The notes below the pieces were generated by a model. The model made no database searches, had not been told where the DNA came from, and was given only the letters and a program-made list of their open reading frames with translations. A DNA stretch of 64,000 nucleotides from CAYPKG01 sp964411275 (GTDB lineage: Bacteria > Bacillota > Clostridia > Christensenellales > CAG-138): positions 28,456 through 92,455 of the forward strand of contig CAYPKG010000005.1 in NCBI GenBank assembly GCA_964411275.1, in the 5' to 3' direction. This document shows, one piece after another, positions 1 to 8,106 of this stretch. Position 1 is the stretch's first letter. Each line of letters starts with the position of its first letter. The position numbers and the translations under genes are program-made.

Positions 1-3000
1 GCTGAGGGTCTGTGGGGTTGAGCTTTATGCTCAGGTTAACAAGAATAGAATGGCTTGGTCTCAGCTTTCCCAAAAGAGCCCAGGCTACGGGCATTTTACC
101 GTTCATGGTAGAACACTCGCCGCTTTCTGGATCGATTACCCCCTGCGTCCAGCCAGCTATTTCATGATCTGGTATATCACTGGCAATTTTATTTCTGTAA
201 CTTGTGTCCGTGGTATAGTACAGCTCAATGCCTTCGCCCGCCCTGTCCAAATCAAGGGACCAGCTAGACACAGTATAATTACCTGAAAAGCTGCTGCCGC
301 TATCGCCATTGTATGGCATGGTGTCCAGCAGCTTTAGAGTAATGTCAGTAGCGCTGGTGTTGTTATAGCGGATGGTGTAGCTGGCGGTTCCGTCAAAGTC
401 GACCAAGGGCGTTGTGGTGGTTTTAGAAAAGCCTGAGCCCTCGCCGCGATGGACACGAAGAGCAACCGTGGCTATATTTTCATTTTTTTCGACAATGTGT
501 CGAACATCATTTGTGCCGTAAATACGCACGGTATTTACAAGCGATGTGGTTGCTTTGGGTATATCGGTATCTTCATTGCCTTTTGTGCCTATGGTTGCAG
601 CGTAGTGAATAGGCTCCATAGGCGCGCCTATGACCACATCGTTTATAACCCATGTAAGCACCTGCTGGCCTTCCCCTGTGGTAGTAATTACAGGCTCACG
701 AAGCACGCCGCCTATAACGGTTCCCCGCTTACCATCGGTTTGCTGCGCATATGTACCGCCAAAATAGCTGCTGCCTGCCTTATAGGTCAAGTGAACTGGC
801 AGAGTATCCACAATGGTCACAGTCGTTGTATAGTCTGAAGAGCCTGAAGCCTGAGTGCCTATGGTGGAGGGCTTCAAAACGAAATCCACTGTGCGCTCAT
901 CATAGTCAACATCGTAGGTGTCCTTAACGGTGCCCTCTTTTTTTTGCTCCAATTCTTTTTTGATAGCTGTGTTGTAGCCTGTAATAAGGAGCGAGTCGCC
1001 ATAATAGTAGTTATGTACCCCTTGTTGATGATTCCCGGCAGGCTTGACTCTTCCTCCGGATAAGCTGTATTCTTCTTTTTTATCTGTATACTTCGGAGCG
1101 ACGGACTTATGAGCAGGGAAAGTGCTGACCGCGGGTTTAGCAGTTACCCAGTTTGTATTCTTAAAACCAGGATGGCCTGCAAGCTGGGCTTTTGACCAGC
1201 TGCGGCTCACAACCGTTGCCATATATACATTTCCTACTATGGCAGTATCTTTCACTCTAAGGCCAATTCCTGCAAAAGGCTGAAACTCTGCAAGCTGATT
1301 AACCGGACCTTTATGCACGATGAAAGCCGCCACGCATATATGTCCCTCGGGAATGCCATTGGGCCCTTCCAGAGCTTCATAAAATATAAGATCATCTTCA
1401 TCAGCATTTTCCATCTCCGAGTCGTTATTCCAGTTGGCTCCACCTGGTTTGGTTGCATAATATATTGTTTTTTCAATATCCATGAAGTTGGGATTTTTTT
1501 GGAGGTAATACTTTTCCCCGTTGGGTTCTAGTGCGGAGCCGTCAAACTTCAGCAGAGTGGTGCCATATTCCATACGGTTTTCCTCTTCACCATTTGAAAC
1601 ATAGTAAAATGCCCCTACCAGTGCGATATCTTGCCCTCTGCTGGCGCTGTCCGTACCGTCGTGCGCTTGATCAGCGGTTTTATCTACACCTCTAATAGCA
1701 ATATGCGTATTTTCTTCGTCCGTATAATAAATTATGCTGTTCATCATGATTGACTCGACCAAATGACACCTAATTGAACGCATATCATCATCTTGCCTTG
1801 TTTGGCTGTCGTTGGAGCCTGGCGTATCAGACTGCGGCTGATCGCTGACCGATTTGGCTTTCATGTTGATAGCATTAACAGTTATATCAAAATAGCCTTG
1901 CCCATGAGTTTGTGCAATATCAAAATCACTTTCTTTCGCGTAGTTGTCCCGTTTATTAAAAGGCTGCTGAATATAAATCTTTCCGGCGGAGAACATCCCT
2001 ACATTGGCTTTACTATATATGGGGTCTGGCGTTCCCTGTGCCGCAACATTGGTTGGAAATTTGTCCGTATCGATTTCATAGTCCGAAACCGTAATGGATA
2101 TCGTATCCCCGTTCTGCGTTGCATGCCAATTCCCGCTGTCATAGCACGTATGCGTTGATAAATCAGGGTCATATGTGGCATAAGGGGCCGCATTGGACGC
2201 AAAGGGATGGCTGGGGCTATAGATGGTTCTTCCGTCCACAGTCATTACGTTGTTTTTATTTGCATCATACGCCCATAAAAGCGGCGTATACTCCTGTGTT
2301 GTGGAACCCGATCCAAGGTCGCCGGTATAATATGAAGCAACTTTTAAATCAAACGTAATATCGCCTTCCGGCAATTCTATTCCCTTGAGCCCTTTTTCTT
2401 CACTGTCGTTATAAAGCATAATTGTTACGCCATAGCTAAAGGTTCTGCCAAATACCTCCCCAATGCCATGGTTTGCTGCCGGATAAGCTTGAAGGTTATC
2501 ATTGCCAGTGTTGTAGTCATTTTTACCTTTCCACATGGTCCATGGTGGATGGGCGTAGTAAAGAAGCACGTTATACTTGGGCGCTGCGGTTACCGTAACG
2601 GTTTCAGCGGTCACGCTTTTCTTTTCCTCTACGTTATGTTCCTCGCATTCGCCATCCCAAGTGTTATGCTCAAGCGCCGCGCTAATAACCGGCGCGATTG
2701 TTTTGCCGTTGGCCATGGCCTTGACCTTAATAATCAGGTGCTCTGCGAAGTCGCCGGGGATCACATATATCGAACCTTCCATGGGGAGAAGGTGCTTATA
2801 GCAGGTAAGCACCTGGCACTCGGTCTCTACCCCATCGATGGTTCTGTTTTCCACTGTTTCCGACGGATTTTCCATCCACCCCATTGCGGATGCATCAAAC
2901 TCCGCCTGCTCTTTCGTGGCAGGCAACACAAACTCAAGCTTGACCCTGGCTTCATTGTAACTGGTCCTTTCATCGTATGCATTGAAGGCAGCTCTAAATT

Positions 3001-4294
3001 TGTAGCTTATCGTATCAAAGGTTCGAACAATCTTGTTGTCCGGACCCGTGTCGTGTCCGTAGTCCTCTTCCGTGTCGTCAACCGTGTCCCAGTATGCCGT
3101 TCCGTCCTCAATTTCTTCAATCTTAAGCTGATTTATGTAGGCGTAATCCCCATCAAGAGACAGAGGAACGGAATTTGCCTCAGCAAGCATAGAATCATTC
3201 AGCGCCGCGGTTACCGTTACAGGCTCGGCGGCAACGCTTTTCTTTTCCTCGCCATGCTCCACACAGGTTGCGTTCCATGTGTTATGCTCCAGCGCTGCGC
3301 TGAAAACCGGCGCGATGGTGCAGTCGCTCAACAGGGTTTTGATAGTAATGTTTACGGTCTCTGTGAAGCTGCCGGGGATTACATATTCTTGAGCATCGAT
3401 GGGGACAAGGTGCTTATAGCAGGTAAGCACCTGACATTCCGTCTCTACCCCATTGATTAAACGAAGCTCCTCTGTAATTTTCCACATGTAGATATCTGTA
3501 GTGTCCATCCATCCCATTGTGGAAATATCAAATTCCGCCTGCCCGCTTGTTACAGGCAGCACAAATTCCATTTTAACCCTGGCTTCACTGTAGAAGCTGG
3601 TGTCATCATAAGCGCTTAAGTGGGTCGTAAGCCGATAGCTTATGGTATCTATGCTTTGGACAGCGTCGCTTTGGACGGCGTCGCTGGCTTGTCCAATAAT
3701 TGCGGATACGTCCTGGGCGTTTGCAGGGCTTGTACCCGTAGTAATGTCAATGATCTCAATCATGCTTACAAATGCAAAATCCCCGTCAAGCGGCATGGGA
3801 ATAGCAGGGGTTTCCAGGGGGTGCGGAATTTCCACGGGCTCCAGAGTTTCCAGGGGGTCCGGGGTTTCCACGGGCTCCTGGGTTTCCAGGGGCTCCTGGG
3901 TTTCCAGGGGATCGGGGGTTTCCAGGGGGTCCGGGGTTTCCAGAGGATCAGGGGTTGCAGCCGGCAGCTGGTCATTCGGGCCGCCAATGTCAATTATCGG
4001 CAAACCGGTATCCGAAGGGCCATGGGTTTGTGTTGGCGGCAGGTCAATACCCGGATTTTCTTCCGTTTGTGTTGGCGGTAAGCCGGTATCCGGATTGTCG
4101 ATGGCAAGCGGTTCACATTCATATTGGCCTTCCTGATAGCTTTCATTCATGTCCGCTGTTTCACCGCCTTGCGTAAAGGCTGCGGTAACTTCTATGGGAA
4201 ATATACCGATTAGCATCACCACTACAATCAGCGCTACAACAAGGTTGTTGAAATATAATTTTTTTCTTTTAGATTTATTTCCAAAAAACTGCAT
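1..4294 (-). CDS. Giant secreted surface protein/adhesin with DUF11-like repeats (3' end cut by window)
   Basis: The reading frame is open from ATG 4294 to the window edge (1431 codons plus one base) without a stop, so the C-terminus and any sortase motif lie outside. AAGGAGAG sits 6 nt before the ATG. Residues 1-12 are basic, about 16-33 form a hydrophobic core, and the VTA-AF region suggests a signal peptide cut near residue 39. Residues about 112-166 are a Pro/Glu/Thr stalk made of PDPLET/QEPVET hexads. Two homologous blocks follow (about 168-375 and 375-570), each starting LDGD(F/Y)A(F/Y) and each containing GVETECQVLTCYKHL and ALEHNTW. From about residue 1120 there are DUF11-type segments with VDTLP and LDTMPYNG motifs, as in isopeptide-stabilised wall proteins. 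I infer an extracellular adhesin or stalk protein. It lies 33 bp downstream of the Rrf2 gene on the same strand. Its AT-rich base use differs from the core genes to the right. Confidence 0.85.
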   Translation of the reverse strand, partial: MQFFGNKSKRKKLYFNNLVVALIVVVMLIGIFPIEVTAAFTQGGETADMNESYQEGQYECEPLAIDNPDTGLPPTQTEENPGIDLPPTQTHGPSDTGLPIIDIGGPNDQLPAATPDPLETPDPLETPDPLETQEPLETQEPVETPDPLETLEPVEIPHPLETPAIPMPLDGDFAFVSMIEIIDITTGTSPANAQDVSAIIGQASDAVQSDAVQSIDTISYRLTTHLSAYDDTSFYSEARVKMEFVLPVTSGQAEFDISTMGWMDTTDIYMWKITEELRLINGVETECQVLTCYKHLVPIDAQEYVIPGSFTETVNITIKTLLSDCTIAPVFSAALEHNTWNATCVEHGEEKKSVAAEPVTVTAALNDSMLAEANSVPLSLDGDYAYINQLKIEEIEDGTAYWDTVDDTEEDYGHDTGPDNKIVRTFDTISYKFRAAFNAYDERTSYNEARVKLEFVLPATKEQAEFDASAMGWMENPSETVENRTIDGVETECQVLTCYKHLLPMEGSIYVIPGDFAEHLIIKVKAMANGKTIAPVISAALEHNTWDGECEEHNVEEKKSVTAETVTVTAAPKYNVLLYYAHPPWTMWKGKNDYNTGNDNLQAYPAANHGIGEVFGRTFSYGVTIMLYNDSEEKGLKGIELPEGDITFDLKVASYYTGDLGSGSTTQEYTPLLWAYDANKNNVMTVDGRTIYSPSHPFASNAAPYATYDPDLSTHTCYDSGNWHATQNGDTISITVSDYEIDTDKFPTNVAAQGTPDPIYSKANVGMFSAGKIYIQQPFNKRDNYAKESDFDIAQTHGQGYFDITVNAINMKAKSVSDQPQSDTPGSNDSQTRQDDDMRSIRCHLVESIMMNSIIYYTDEENTHIAIRGVDKTADQAHDGTDSASRGQDIALVGAFYYVSNGEEENRMEYGTTLLKFDGSALEPNGEKYYLQKNPNFMDIEKTIYYATKPGGANWNNDSEMENADEDDLIFYEALEGPNGIPEGHICVAAFIVHKGPVNQLAEFQPFAGIGLRVKDTAIVGNVYMATVVSRSWSKAQLAGHPGFKNTNWVTAKPAVSTFPAHKSVAPKYTDKKEEYSLSGGRVKPAGNHQQGVHNYYYGDSLLITGYNTAIKKELEQKKEGTVKDTYDVDYDERTVDFVLKPSTIGTQASGSSDYTTTVTIVDTLPVHLTYKAGSSYFGGTYAQQTDGKRGTVIGGVLREPVITTTGEGQQVLTWVINDVVIGAPMEPIHYAATIGTKGNEDTDIPKATTSLVNTVRIYGTNDVRHIVEKNENIATVALRVHRGEGSGFSKTTTTPLVDFDGTASYTIRYNNTSATDITLKLLDTMPYNGDSGSSFSGNYTVSSWSLDLDRAGEGIELYYTTDTSYRNKIASDIPDHEIAGWTQGVIDPESGECSTMNGKMPVAWALLGKLRPSHSILVNLSIKLNPTDPQ
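2580..3790 (-). repeat. Two homologous ~600-bp blocks inside the surface protein gene
   Basis: Two consecutive segments share long identical stretches, for example the DNA encoding ECQVLTCYKHL near 2800-2830 and again near 3410-3440. Each encodes a module of about 200 aa. They look like an internal domain duplication. Boundaries are approximate. Confidence 0.75.
3795..3961 (-). repeat. Tandem 18-bp-type repeats encoding the PDPLET/QEPVET stalk
   Basis: About nine imperfect 18-bp units of the form CCGGACCCCCTGGAAACC encode a Pro-rich hexad array inside the surface protein. Such arrays usually span the cell wall and change length by slippage or recombination. Confidence 0.8.
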
Positions 4295-4327
4295 GTTACT
4301 CTCTCCTTAAGGGTGTACGTTTACCAA

Positions 4328-4726
4328 TTAAGAAACAAGGCTGAGAATAGTAATTCCGTCAAAGTATTTTTCCGTTTGAAGCTGGTAGTCGATGTAGACC
4401 TTATGTACAGGGCAAAAGCCTGTTGCATGCCTGCTGCAAAAGCCGTCGTCCTCAAGGCAGCGGTTAATCCGCATCGTTTCCTCTGTAACATTCATCACAT
4501 CGAGCAGACTAATTTCCCCCGAATTTCCTATGAAGCGGTAGCCGCCCGTTTCGCTGCTGCGCGAAGAGACCCATCCCTTGTCACGAAGCTGTTTCATCAC
4601 CTTAACCAAATAAGCTGGCTTTGCCCCCACGGCTTCCGAAAGCTCGGACATCGTGACATAGCCGGGGGTAGTCGATAGAACAAGTAGTACACGGATAGCA
4701 TAGTCGGTTGTGATCTTCATTTGCAT
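4328..4726 (-). CDS. Rrf2-family transcriptional regulator, probable Fe-S sensor
   Basis: 132 aa, the usual Rrf2 length. The N-terminal winged helix begins MKITTDYAIRVLLVLS, followed by the recognition region SELSEAVGAKPAYLVKVMKQL and a wing with GGYRF, as in IscR/NsrR/RirA. Three cysteines, C90, C97 and C105 (spacing x6 and x7), sit where cluster-binding family members hold a [2Fe-2S] or [4Fe-4S] centre, so redox, NO or iron sensing is plausible. AAAGGA precedes the ATG. It is the first gene of a two-gene leftward unit with the surface protein, and no convincing fixed promoter is visible in 4727-4811. The most likely promoter is the one inside the invertible segment upstream. Family assignment is sure; ligand and targets are unknown. 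Confidence 0.9.
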   Translation of the reverse strand: MQMKITTDYAIRVLLVLSTTPGYVTMSELSEAVGAKPAYLVKVMKQLRDKGWVSSRSSETGGYRFIGNSGEISLLDVMNVTEETMRINRCLEDDGFCSRHATGFCPVHKVYIDYQLQTEKYFDGITILSLVS

Positions 4727-4811
4727 ACTATATTCCTTTCAGGGCTTTGTACTCCAATTCCCTTCTTGGTTGGAATTCAATCCTGTTAAAAAAATTATCA
4801 CCGTTACTACA

Positions 4812-4830
4812 TAATTTCCATTACGTGATA
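4812..4830 (+). repeat. Left 19-bp inverted repeat of the switch
   Basis: TAATTTCCATTACGTGATA, the exact reverse complement of 5042-5060. The recombinase-arm motif ATTACGTG is intact on the inner side. The outer arm (TACATAAT) is degenerate relative to CACGTAAT. Confidence 0.85.
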
Positions 4831-4845
4831 TTGGTGAAGCTTTTT

Positions 4846-4884
4846 AAAATAAAAACCTCTCCTGATATTACACAGTAGGAGAGG
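4846..4884 (-). terminator. Leftward intrinsic terminator inside the switch
   Basis: On the minus strand, CCTCTCCT (4884-4877) pairs with AGGAGAGG (4863-4856) across a 13-nt loop and is followed by TTTTTATTTT. In the present orientation it would stop read-through from the recombinase gene into the Rrf2/adhesin operon. Confidence 0.75.
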
Positions 4885-4927
4885 ATTCATATAAATTTGT
4901 ACACAAATAAGGCTTTCCGCAAAATAA

Positions 4928-4960
4928 GCAGCGGCAAGAAAGGTTCATGCTGCCTTTTTT
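4928..4960 (+). terminator. Weak rightward terminator-like hairpin inside the switch
   Basis: GCAGC (4928-4932) can pair with GCTGC (4949-4953), followed by C and six T. It lies just upstream of the promoter. After inversion it would point left and again insulate the operon from recombinase transcription. Confidence 0.35.
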
Positions 4961-4970
4961 GAAAAAAGTG

Positions 4971-4999
4971 TTGACAAATGTAAATTTATGGCTTAATAT
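4971..4999 (+). promoter_or_regulatory. Consensus sigma-A promoter inside the switch (now facing right)
   Basis: TTGACA 4971-4976, 17-nt spacer, TAATAT 4994-4999. In this orientation it would make RNA antisense to the 3' end of the recombinase gene. Inversion about the repeats would map it to about 4873-4901 on the minus strand, driving the Rrf2 gene. Confidence 0.8.
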
Positions 5000-5041
5000 A
5001 TAGGTAAATTTGGTTTCTATGTCAATTTCACCCGCTATATG

Positions 5042-5060
5042 TATCACGTAATGGAAATTA
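5042..5060 (-). repeat. Right 19-bp inverted repeat of the switch
   Basis: TATCACGTAATGGAAATTA. The site continues to 5064 as a perfect dyad with arms CACGTAAT and ATTACGTG around a GGAA centre. That is the form expected of a tyrosine-recombinase core site with an asymmetric central spacer. Confidence 0.85.
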
Positions 5061-5069
5061 CGTGGTTTT

Positions 5070-5912
5070 TTATACTGCGACGACTAGCCCCAAAGCATCC
5101 ATTTTCCGGCGGTGTTCAGTGCCGGAGGATATAATATAGATGCGCGTCGTATTAATGCTGCTATGCCCCAGTATATCAGCAAGCTTTGCTATATCCTTTT
5201 CCTTAGCGTAAAAGCAGCGTGCAAAAAGATGGCGCAAGCTGTGTGGAAACACCTTGCCGCTATCTACTTTGGCGCTCTTGCACAGGGCCTTCATCATGCG
5301 CCATATGTTGCTGCGGTCAATCGGGTTTCCATTTCTGCTTATAAATATCGGGCACGACAATATTTTGTTGCGGCGCATGTACTCCTTGAGAGCCTTTCTT
5401 AGCTTTCCCGAAATTAATATTGAACGCGATTTTCCTTTTAATTGTATCATTGCCTCGCCTGCATGCACCGCTTCTGCTGTTATGTAGGTCAGCTCTGATA
5501 CCCTTATTCCTGTGCTGCAAATTGTTTGAATAAGCAGTGAAAGCCTTTGATTTTTCTTCTGTTCCGCCGTCTCGATTAACCGCAGATACTCAGCCTTTGT
5601 AAGCTCCTTTTCCTTGGTTGAGTAGGTTTTTCTTTGAATTCTAAGCTGCTTTACACGCAGATTTGCCTTTCCAATAAAAGAAAAAAAGCCGTTCAAAGCC
5701 GCAATTTTAGTATTGACGCTAGAGGGCCGCAGTGTGGCTTGCAGCCGCTCCTTATACTTGATCACCACTTCCTTTGTAAGCTGCGTGTCTCCCAAATACA
5801 GCAGAAATTTTTTAATATCCCTTTCATACTGCTGCCGGGTTGAAACGCTCCTTTCCTCCTGCTCCAAATACGCCATGTATTCTTCCATTTGGTTTAAATA
5901 ATTTTCTTTCAT
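5070..5912 (-). CDS. Tyrosine recombinase, likely invertase of the adjacent switch
   Basis: 280 aa. An N-terminal SAM-like core-binding domain (about 1-95) is followed by a catalytic domain. The full set of catalytic residues is visible: R137 in TGIRVSEL, a lysine in KGKSR (159-161), H224 and R227 in HSLRH, H250 in LGHSS and Y259 in TRIYI. This is the XerC/XerD, RecV and phase-variation integrase family; it cuts and rejoins DNA at paired short inverted arms. GAGAGG precedes the ATG. Its 3' end lies 10 bp from the right inverted repeat, and no other recombinase or phage genes are nearby. I therefore infer that it flips the 4812-5060 segment rather than integrating a mobile element. Being a remnant of an integrative element is the alternative. 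Confidence 0.9.
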   Translation of the reverse strand: MKENYLNQMEEYMAYLEQEERSVSTRQQYERDIKKFLLYLGDTQLTKEVVIKYKERLQATLRPSSVNTKIAALNGFFSFIGKANLRVKQLRIQRKTYSTKEKELTKAEYLRLIETAEQKKNQRLSLLIQTICSTGIRVSELTYITAEAVHAGEAMIQLKGKSRSILISGKLRKALKEYMRRNKILSCPIFISRNGNPIDRSNIWRMMKALCKSAKVDSGKVFPHSLRHLFARCFYAKEKDIAKLADILGHSSINTTRIYIISSGTEHRRKMDALGLVVAV

Positions 5913-6225
5913 CTTCGACCTCTCTAATGCTCCCTTGCCGGAACATTTCTATGCTTACACTTTAGCCCCTCCTCATGACAGCTTGTGTATAACATAGCTA
6001 ACAAATTTGATTAAGAATACCATAAATCCCCATTGTATTCATTGGCAAGTATTACCAATGGAAACTATTACCAATTATAGGCCTGATAAATTGTAGCCCT
6101 TTAAAGCAATCGCTATCAGGGAGCGTTCAGAGCTGAAAGCAGGTATATTATAGGAAGCCATTTAGATAAATGAGCTGCTTAGACCCAAAGTTTTTAGTTG
6201 ACGTGGCGGTTGGCAGTGTGCTCAC
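5913..6225. other. AT-rich intergenic region upstream of the recombinase
   Basis: No gene seen. It holds a direct repeat, TATTACCAAT at 6050-6059 and 6066-6075, and an overlapping dyad ATTGG...CCAAT (6041-6059). These could be operator or accessory recombinase sites. A clear promoter for the recombinase is not obvious; TTATAC near 5990 on the minus strand is a possible -10. Confidence 0.4.
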
Positions 6226-6260
6226 AAGAAAAGACCACCCACAAAGGATGGCCTTTTCTT
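6226..6260 (-). terminator. Bidirectional intrinsic terminator after the DUF202 gene
   Basis: AAGAAAAG (6226-6233) pairs with CTTTTCTT (6253-6260), with inner CCA/TGG pairing. T-rich tails are present in both directions. It lies 13 bp beyond the leftward DUF202 gene. Confidence 0.7.
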
Positions 6261-6272
6261 TTGTCATTCTTG

Positions 6273-6605
6273 TTAAGCTTCGCGGGGGGTATGGTTAGGG
6301 CATGGTGTCGGGGAAATCGGCGATTGGGGCTTTATTCGCGCAAGGCATCGTTGGACTTTCGTGTATTGCCGTACGCCAAGCCATAGTACCGGGCATCCCA
6401 TAAGAATAAGCGCCCCTCCCAGAACCACATAAACGCCTTGGTCGCCGAAATGGATCATGCCGACCCCAGCGGACAGCATCCCGATAAAGGTGCGGACATA
6501 GGCCAGCAATGTCCTCCGGTTGGCCAGAATTGTGCGATCCAGCGCCAGGTGGTCCCGTAATATCATTTTCTCGAATGCCCGTTCATACTGTGTCGTATTA
6601 AGCAT
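6273..6605 (-). CDS. DUF202 (YidH-like) inner-membrane protein
   Basis: 110 aa. The segment LDRTILANRRTLLAYVRT followed by a hydrophobic stretch is the DUF202 signature. Three hydrophobic segments follow: about 36-52, 58-80 and the stretch ending near 88. The tail is basic and Pro-rich. The function of the family is not established. It lies 68 bp downstream of the permease gene on the same strand and may share its transcript. GC content is that of the core genome, unlike the genes to its left. Confidence 0.75.
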   Translation of the reverse strand: MLNTTQYERAFEKMILRDHLALDRTILANRRTLLAYVRTFIGMLSAGVGMIHFGDQGVYVVLGGALILMGCPVLWLGVRQYTKVQRCLARIKPQSPISPTPCPNHTPREA

Positions 6606-6673
6606 ATGCGTTCCCCCGTTTCAAATTGTCACTGATTGCCCACGCCTATTAAAAACTGCCCTCGCGAAACGCC

Positions 6674-8059
6674 TTAAATATACAGGAATATGAGCCCTAC
6701 GACCCCAAGGTAGAAGCTGTGGAACGAGGCATAGAACATGGATTTGAGCGGATCCACAGGCTTCTTGATAATGGAACCCACAAGACCTGCCACGACAAAG
6801 GTATTAAGAGACGCTGGGGGCAGGCCCTGGCCCGCCGCGGCCAGATGCGCGCTGGCCACCGCTGCGTTTACCTTTGTAACGCCCGCGCTGAACCACGCTG
6901 GCGCCAGAAGCGGAGTGAGCAAACTCTGGGCCGTGCTCTGAGCGCCAAGGAGCATGCCGGCAAGAACGATGGCGAAGCCGCCGCCCAGTTTCAGTACATG
7001 TCCGTTTAAGCCGCTGGCCCATTGCGTAATCAGTTGGGTTTGTCCAGAGGCGGCAAACGCGCCCAGGAAAAGACCCGCCATGACCTGAATAAGCAATGTA
7101 GTGCGGGTACTCTTTAGACTGCTGACTCCTTCTTTACACAGCGCCTTACCGTCCTTCAGGTTCATAAGCAAGGATACCACGCACGCGAATATGATGGAGA
7201 GCACGATATTGTTTGTAAAATGGCCCAGCACAGGAATGGCCTTCAACGCAGTATACACATTTCCTTCTCCGATGGGGATGGCCCGGAGCAGGTTGCCGGG
7301 AAGGTCGTATTTAATTTGGGGAATGCTGTTGAGCAGCACCATTGTCAATAAACAGAAAATGGGAACGAGCTTTTTCCAGTTGCGCACGAAGATGACGCGG
7401 GCCTTTTCAGTGGGGATCATTTCCGGTGGAATTGAATATTTTTTCCCGACATATACCTTGCAGAAAAACAGGCTGCAAAACACAAGGCCAATGCCTATCG
7501 TTATGTACCCGATGGAAAGGGGCTCCGCAATGTCAATGCCGATGATGCCCGTGGAAATAATAAGCGCGTTGGAGATCGGCGGCATGATAGCGCCCATGGA
7601 ACCCCCCGTCACCAATAGGGCGCAGATGAGCTCCGGGCTCATGCCCATATCGTCCAGGATGGGAACGACCAGCACGCCCACCACCACCGCCACGGCCGCC
7701 ACCGTTTCCATCAAAGCGCCGCCAACGTACATGGCGATCAGCGCAGCAAGGACAAGGCCCTGCGCGCTTTTGCCCAGCAACGCCCTTAGGATATCCAGCA
7801 CCGTGCTCATGGCGCCGGTTCTGATCTGCAAACCGGAAAACAGCGACCCAAATATGACGATCAGCATCACCATTCCCAGCTTATCCAGCCCCTCCAGCCA
7901 ACTAGTGAGCCACGTCAGTGGGGAGTAAACGCCGCCGAGGAGAAACGCCAGAAGGGCGGAGCCCACAAACGCGACCGTAAGCTTGCCGCCAATAAGGGGG
8001 ATCTTCTTCACAGTACCCACAAGGATCAGAAATACAACGGGAATAATGACCGATAGCAT
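6674..8059 (-). CDS. Large membrane permease (ion-transporter superfamily, DctM/GntP-like)
   Basis: 461 aa from the ATG at 8059, chosen because GGAGG sits 7 nt upstream; an ATG at 8074 lies inside that ribosome site. About 12 hydrophobic segments are arranged as two halves. Glycine/proline-rich re-entrant loops (VTGGSMGAIMPPISNALI near residue 150 and VVAGLVGSIIKKPVDPLKS near the end) resemble TRAP large-subunit and CitM/GntP-type carriers. No TRAP small subunit or binding protein is adjacent, so a single-component secondary carrier is more likely. It is downstream of a DUF3604 hydrolase gene and probably imports that enzyme's substrate or exports its product. The substrate cannot be read from the sequence. 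Confidence 0.7.
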   Translation of the reverse strand: MLSVIIPVVFLILVGTVKKIPLIGGKLTVAFVGSALLAFLLGGVYSPLTWLTSWLEGLDKLGMVMLIVIFGSLFSGLQIRTGAMSTVLDILRALLGKSAQGLVLAALIAMYVGGALMETVAAVAVVVGVLVVPILDDMGMSPELICALLVTGGSMGAIMPPISNALIISTGIIGIDIAEPLSIGYITIGIGLVFCSLFFCKVYVGKKYSIPPEMIPTEKARVIFVRNWKKLVPIFCLLTMVLLNSIPQIKYDLPGNLLRAIPIGEGNVYTALKAIPVLGHFTNNIVLSIIFACVVSLLMNLKDGKALCKEGVSSLKSTRTTLLIQVMAGLFLGAFAASGQTQLITQWASGLNGHVLKLGGGFAIVLAGMLLGAQSTAQSLLTPLLAPAWFSAGVTKVNAAVASAHLAAAGQGLPPASLNTFVVAGLVGSIIKKPVDPLKSMFYASFHSFYLGVVGLIFLYI

Positions 8060-8106
8060 AATAATTCCTCCCATTTCTTTTGTTTAAATTGCTGCTGTTT
8101 GGCGTG

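Larger units (their letters stand above)
4812..5060. other. Candidate invertible DNA segment (phase-variation promoter switch)
   Basis: 249 bp bounded by perfect 19-bp inverted repeats. It holds a consensus promoter that now points right (away from the Rrf2/adhesin operon) and an intrinsic terminator that now points left (toward that operon). A tyrosine recombinase gene ends 10 bp to the right. Inversion would place the promoter, reading left, about 140 nt upstream of the Rrf2 start. I infer that the cells sequenced are in the OFF state. Known analogues are the recombinase-driven switches of Clostridioides surface and flagellar genes. Confidence 0.75.

Noticed and set aside
2468..3460. Rightward 330-codon open frame
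   Set aside because: It lies antisense to the uninterrupted leftward surface-protein frame, which has a ribosome site, signal peptide and repeats. The rightward frame has none of these.
7101..7928. Rightward 275-codon open frame
   Set aside because: Antisense to the permease gene; its composition simply mirrors hydrophobic codons on the other strand.
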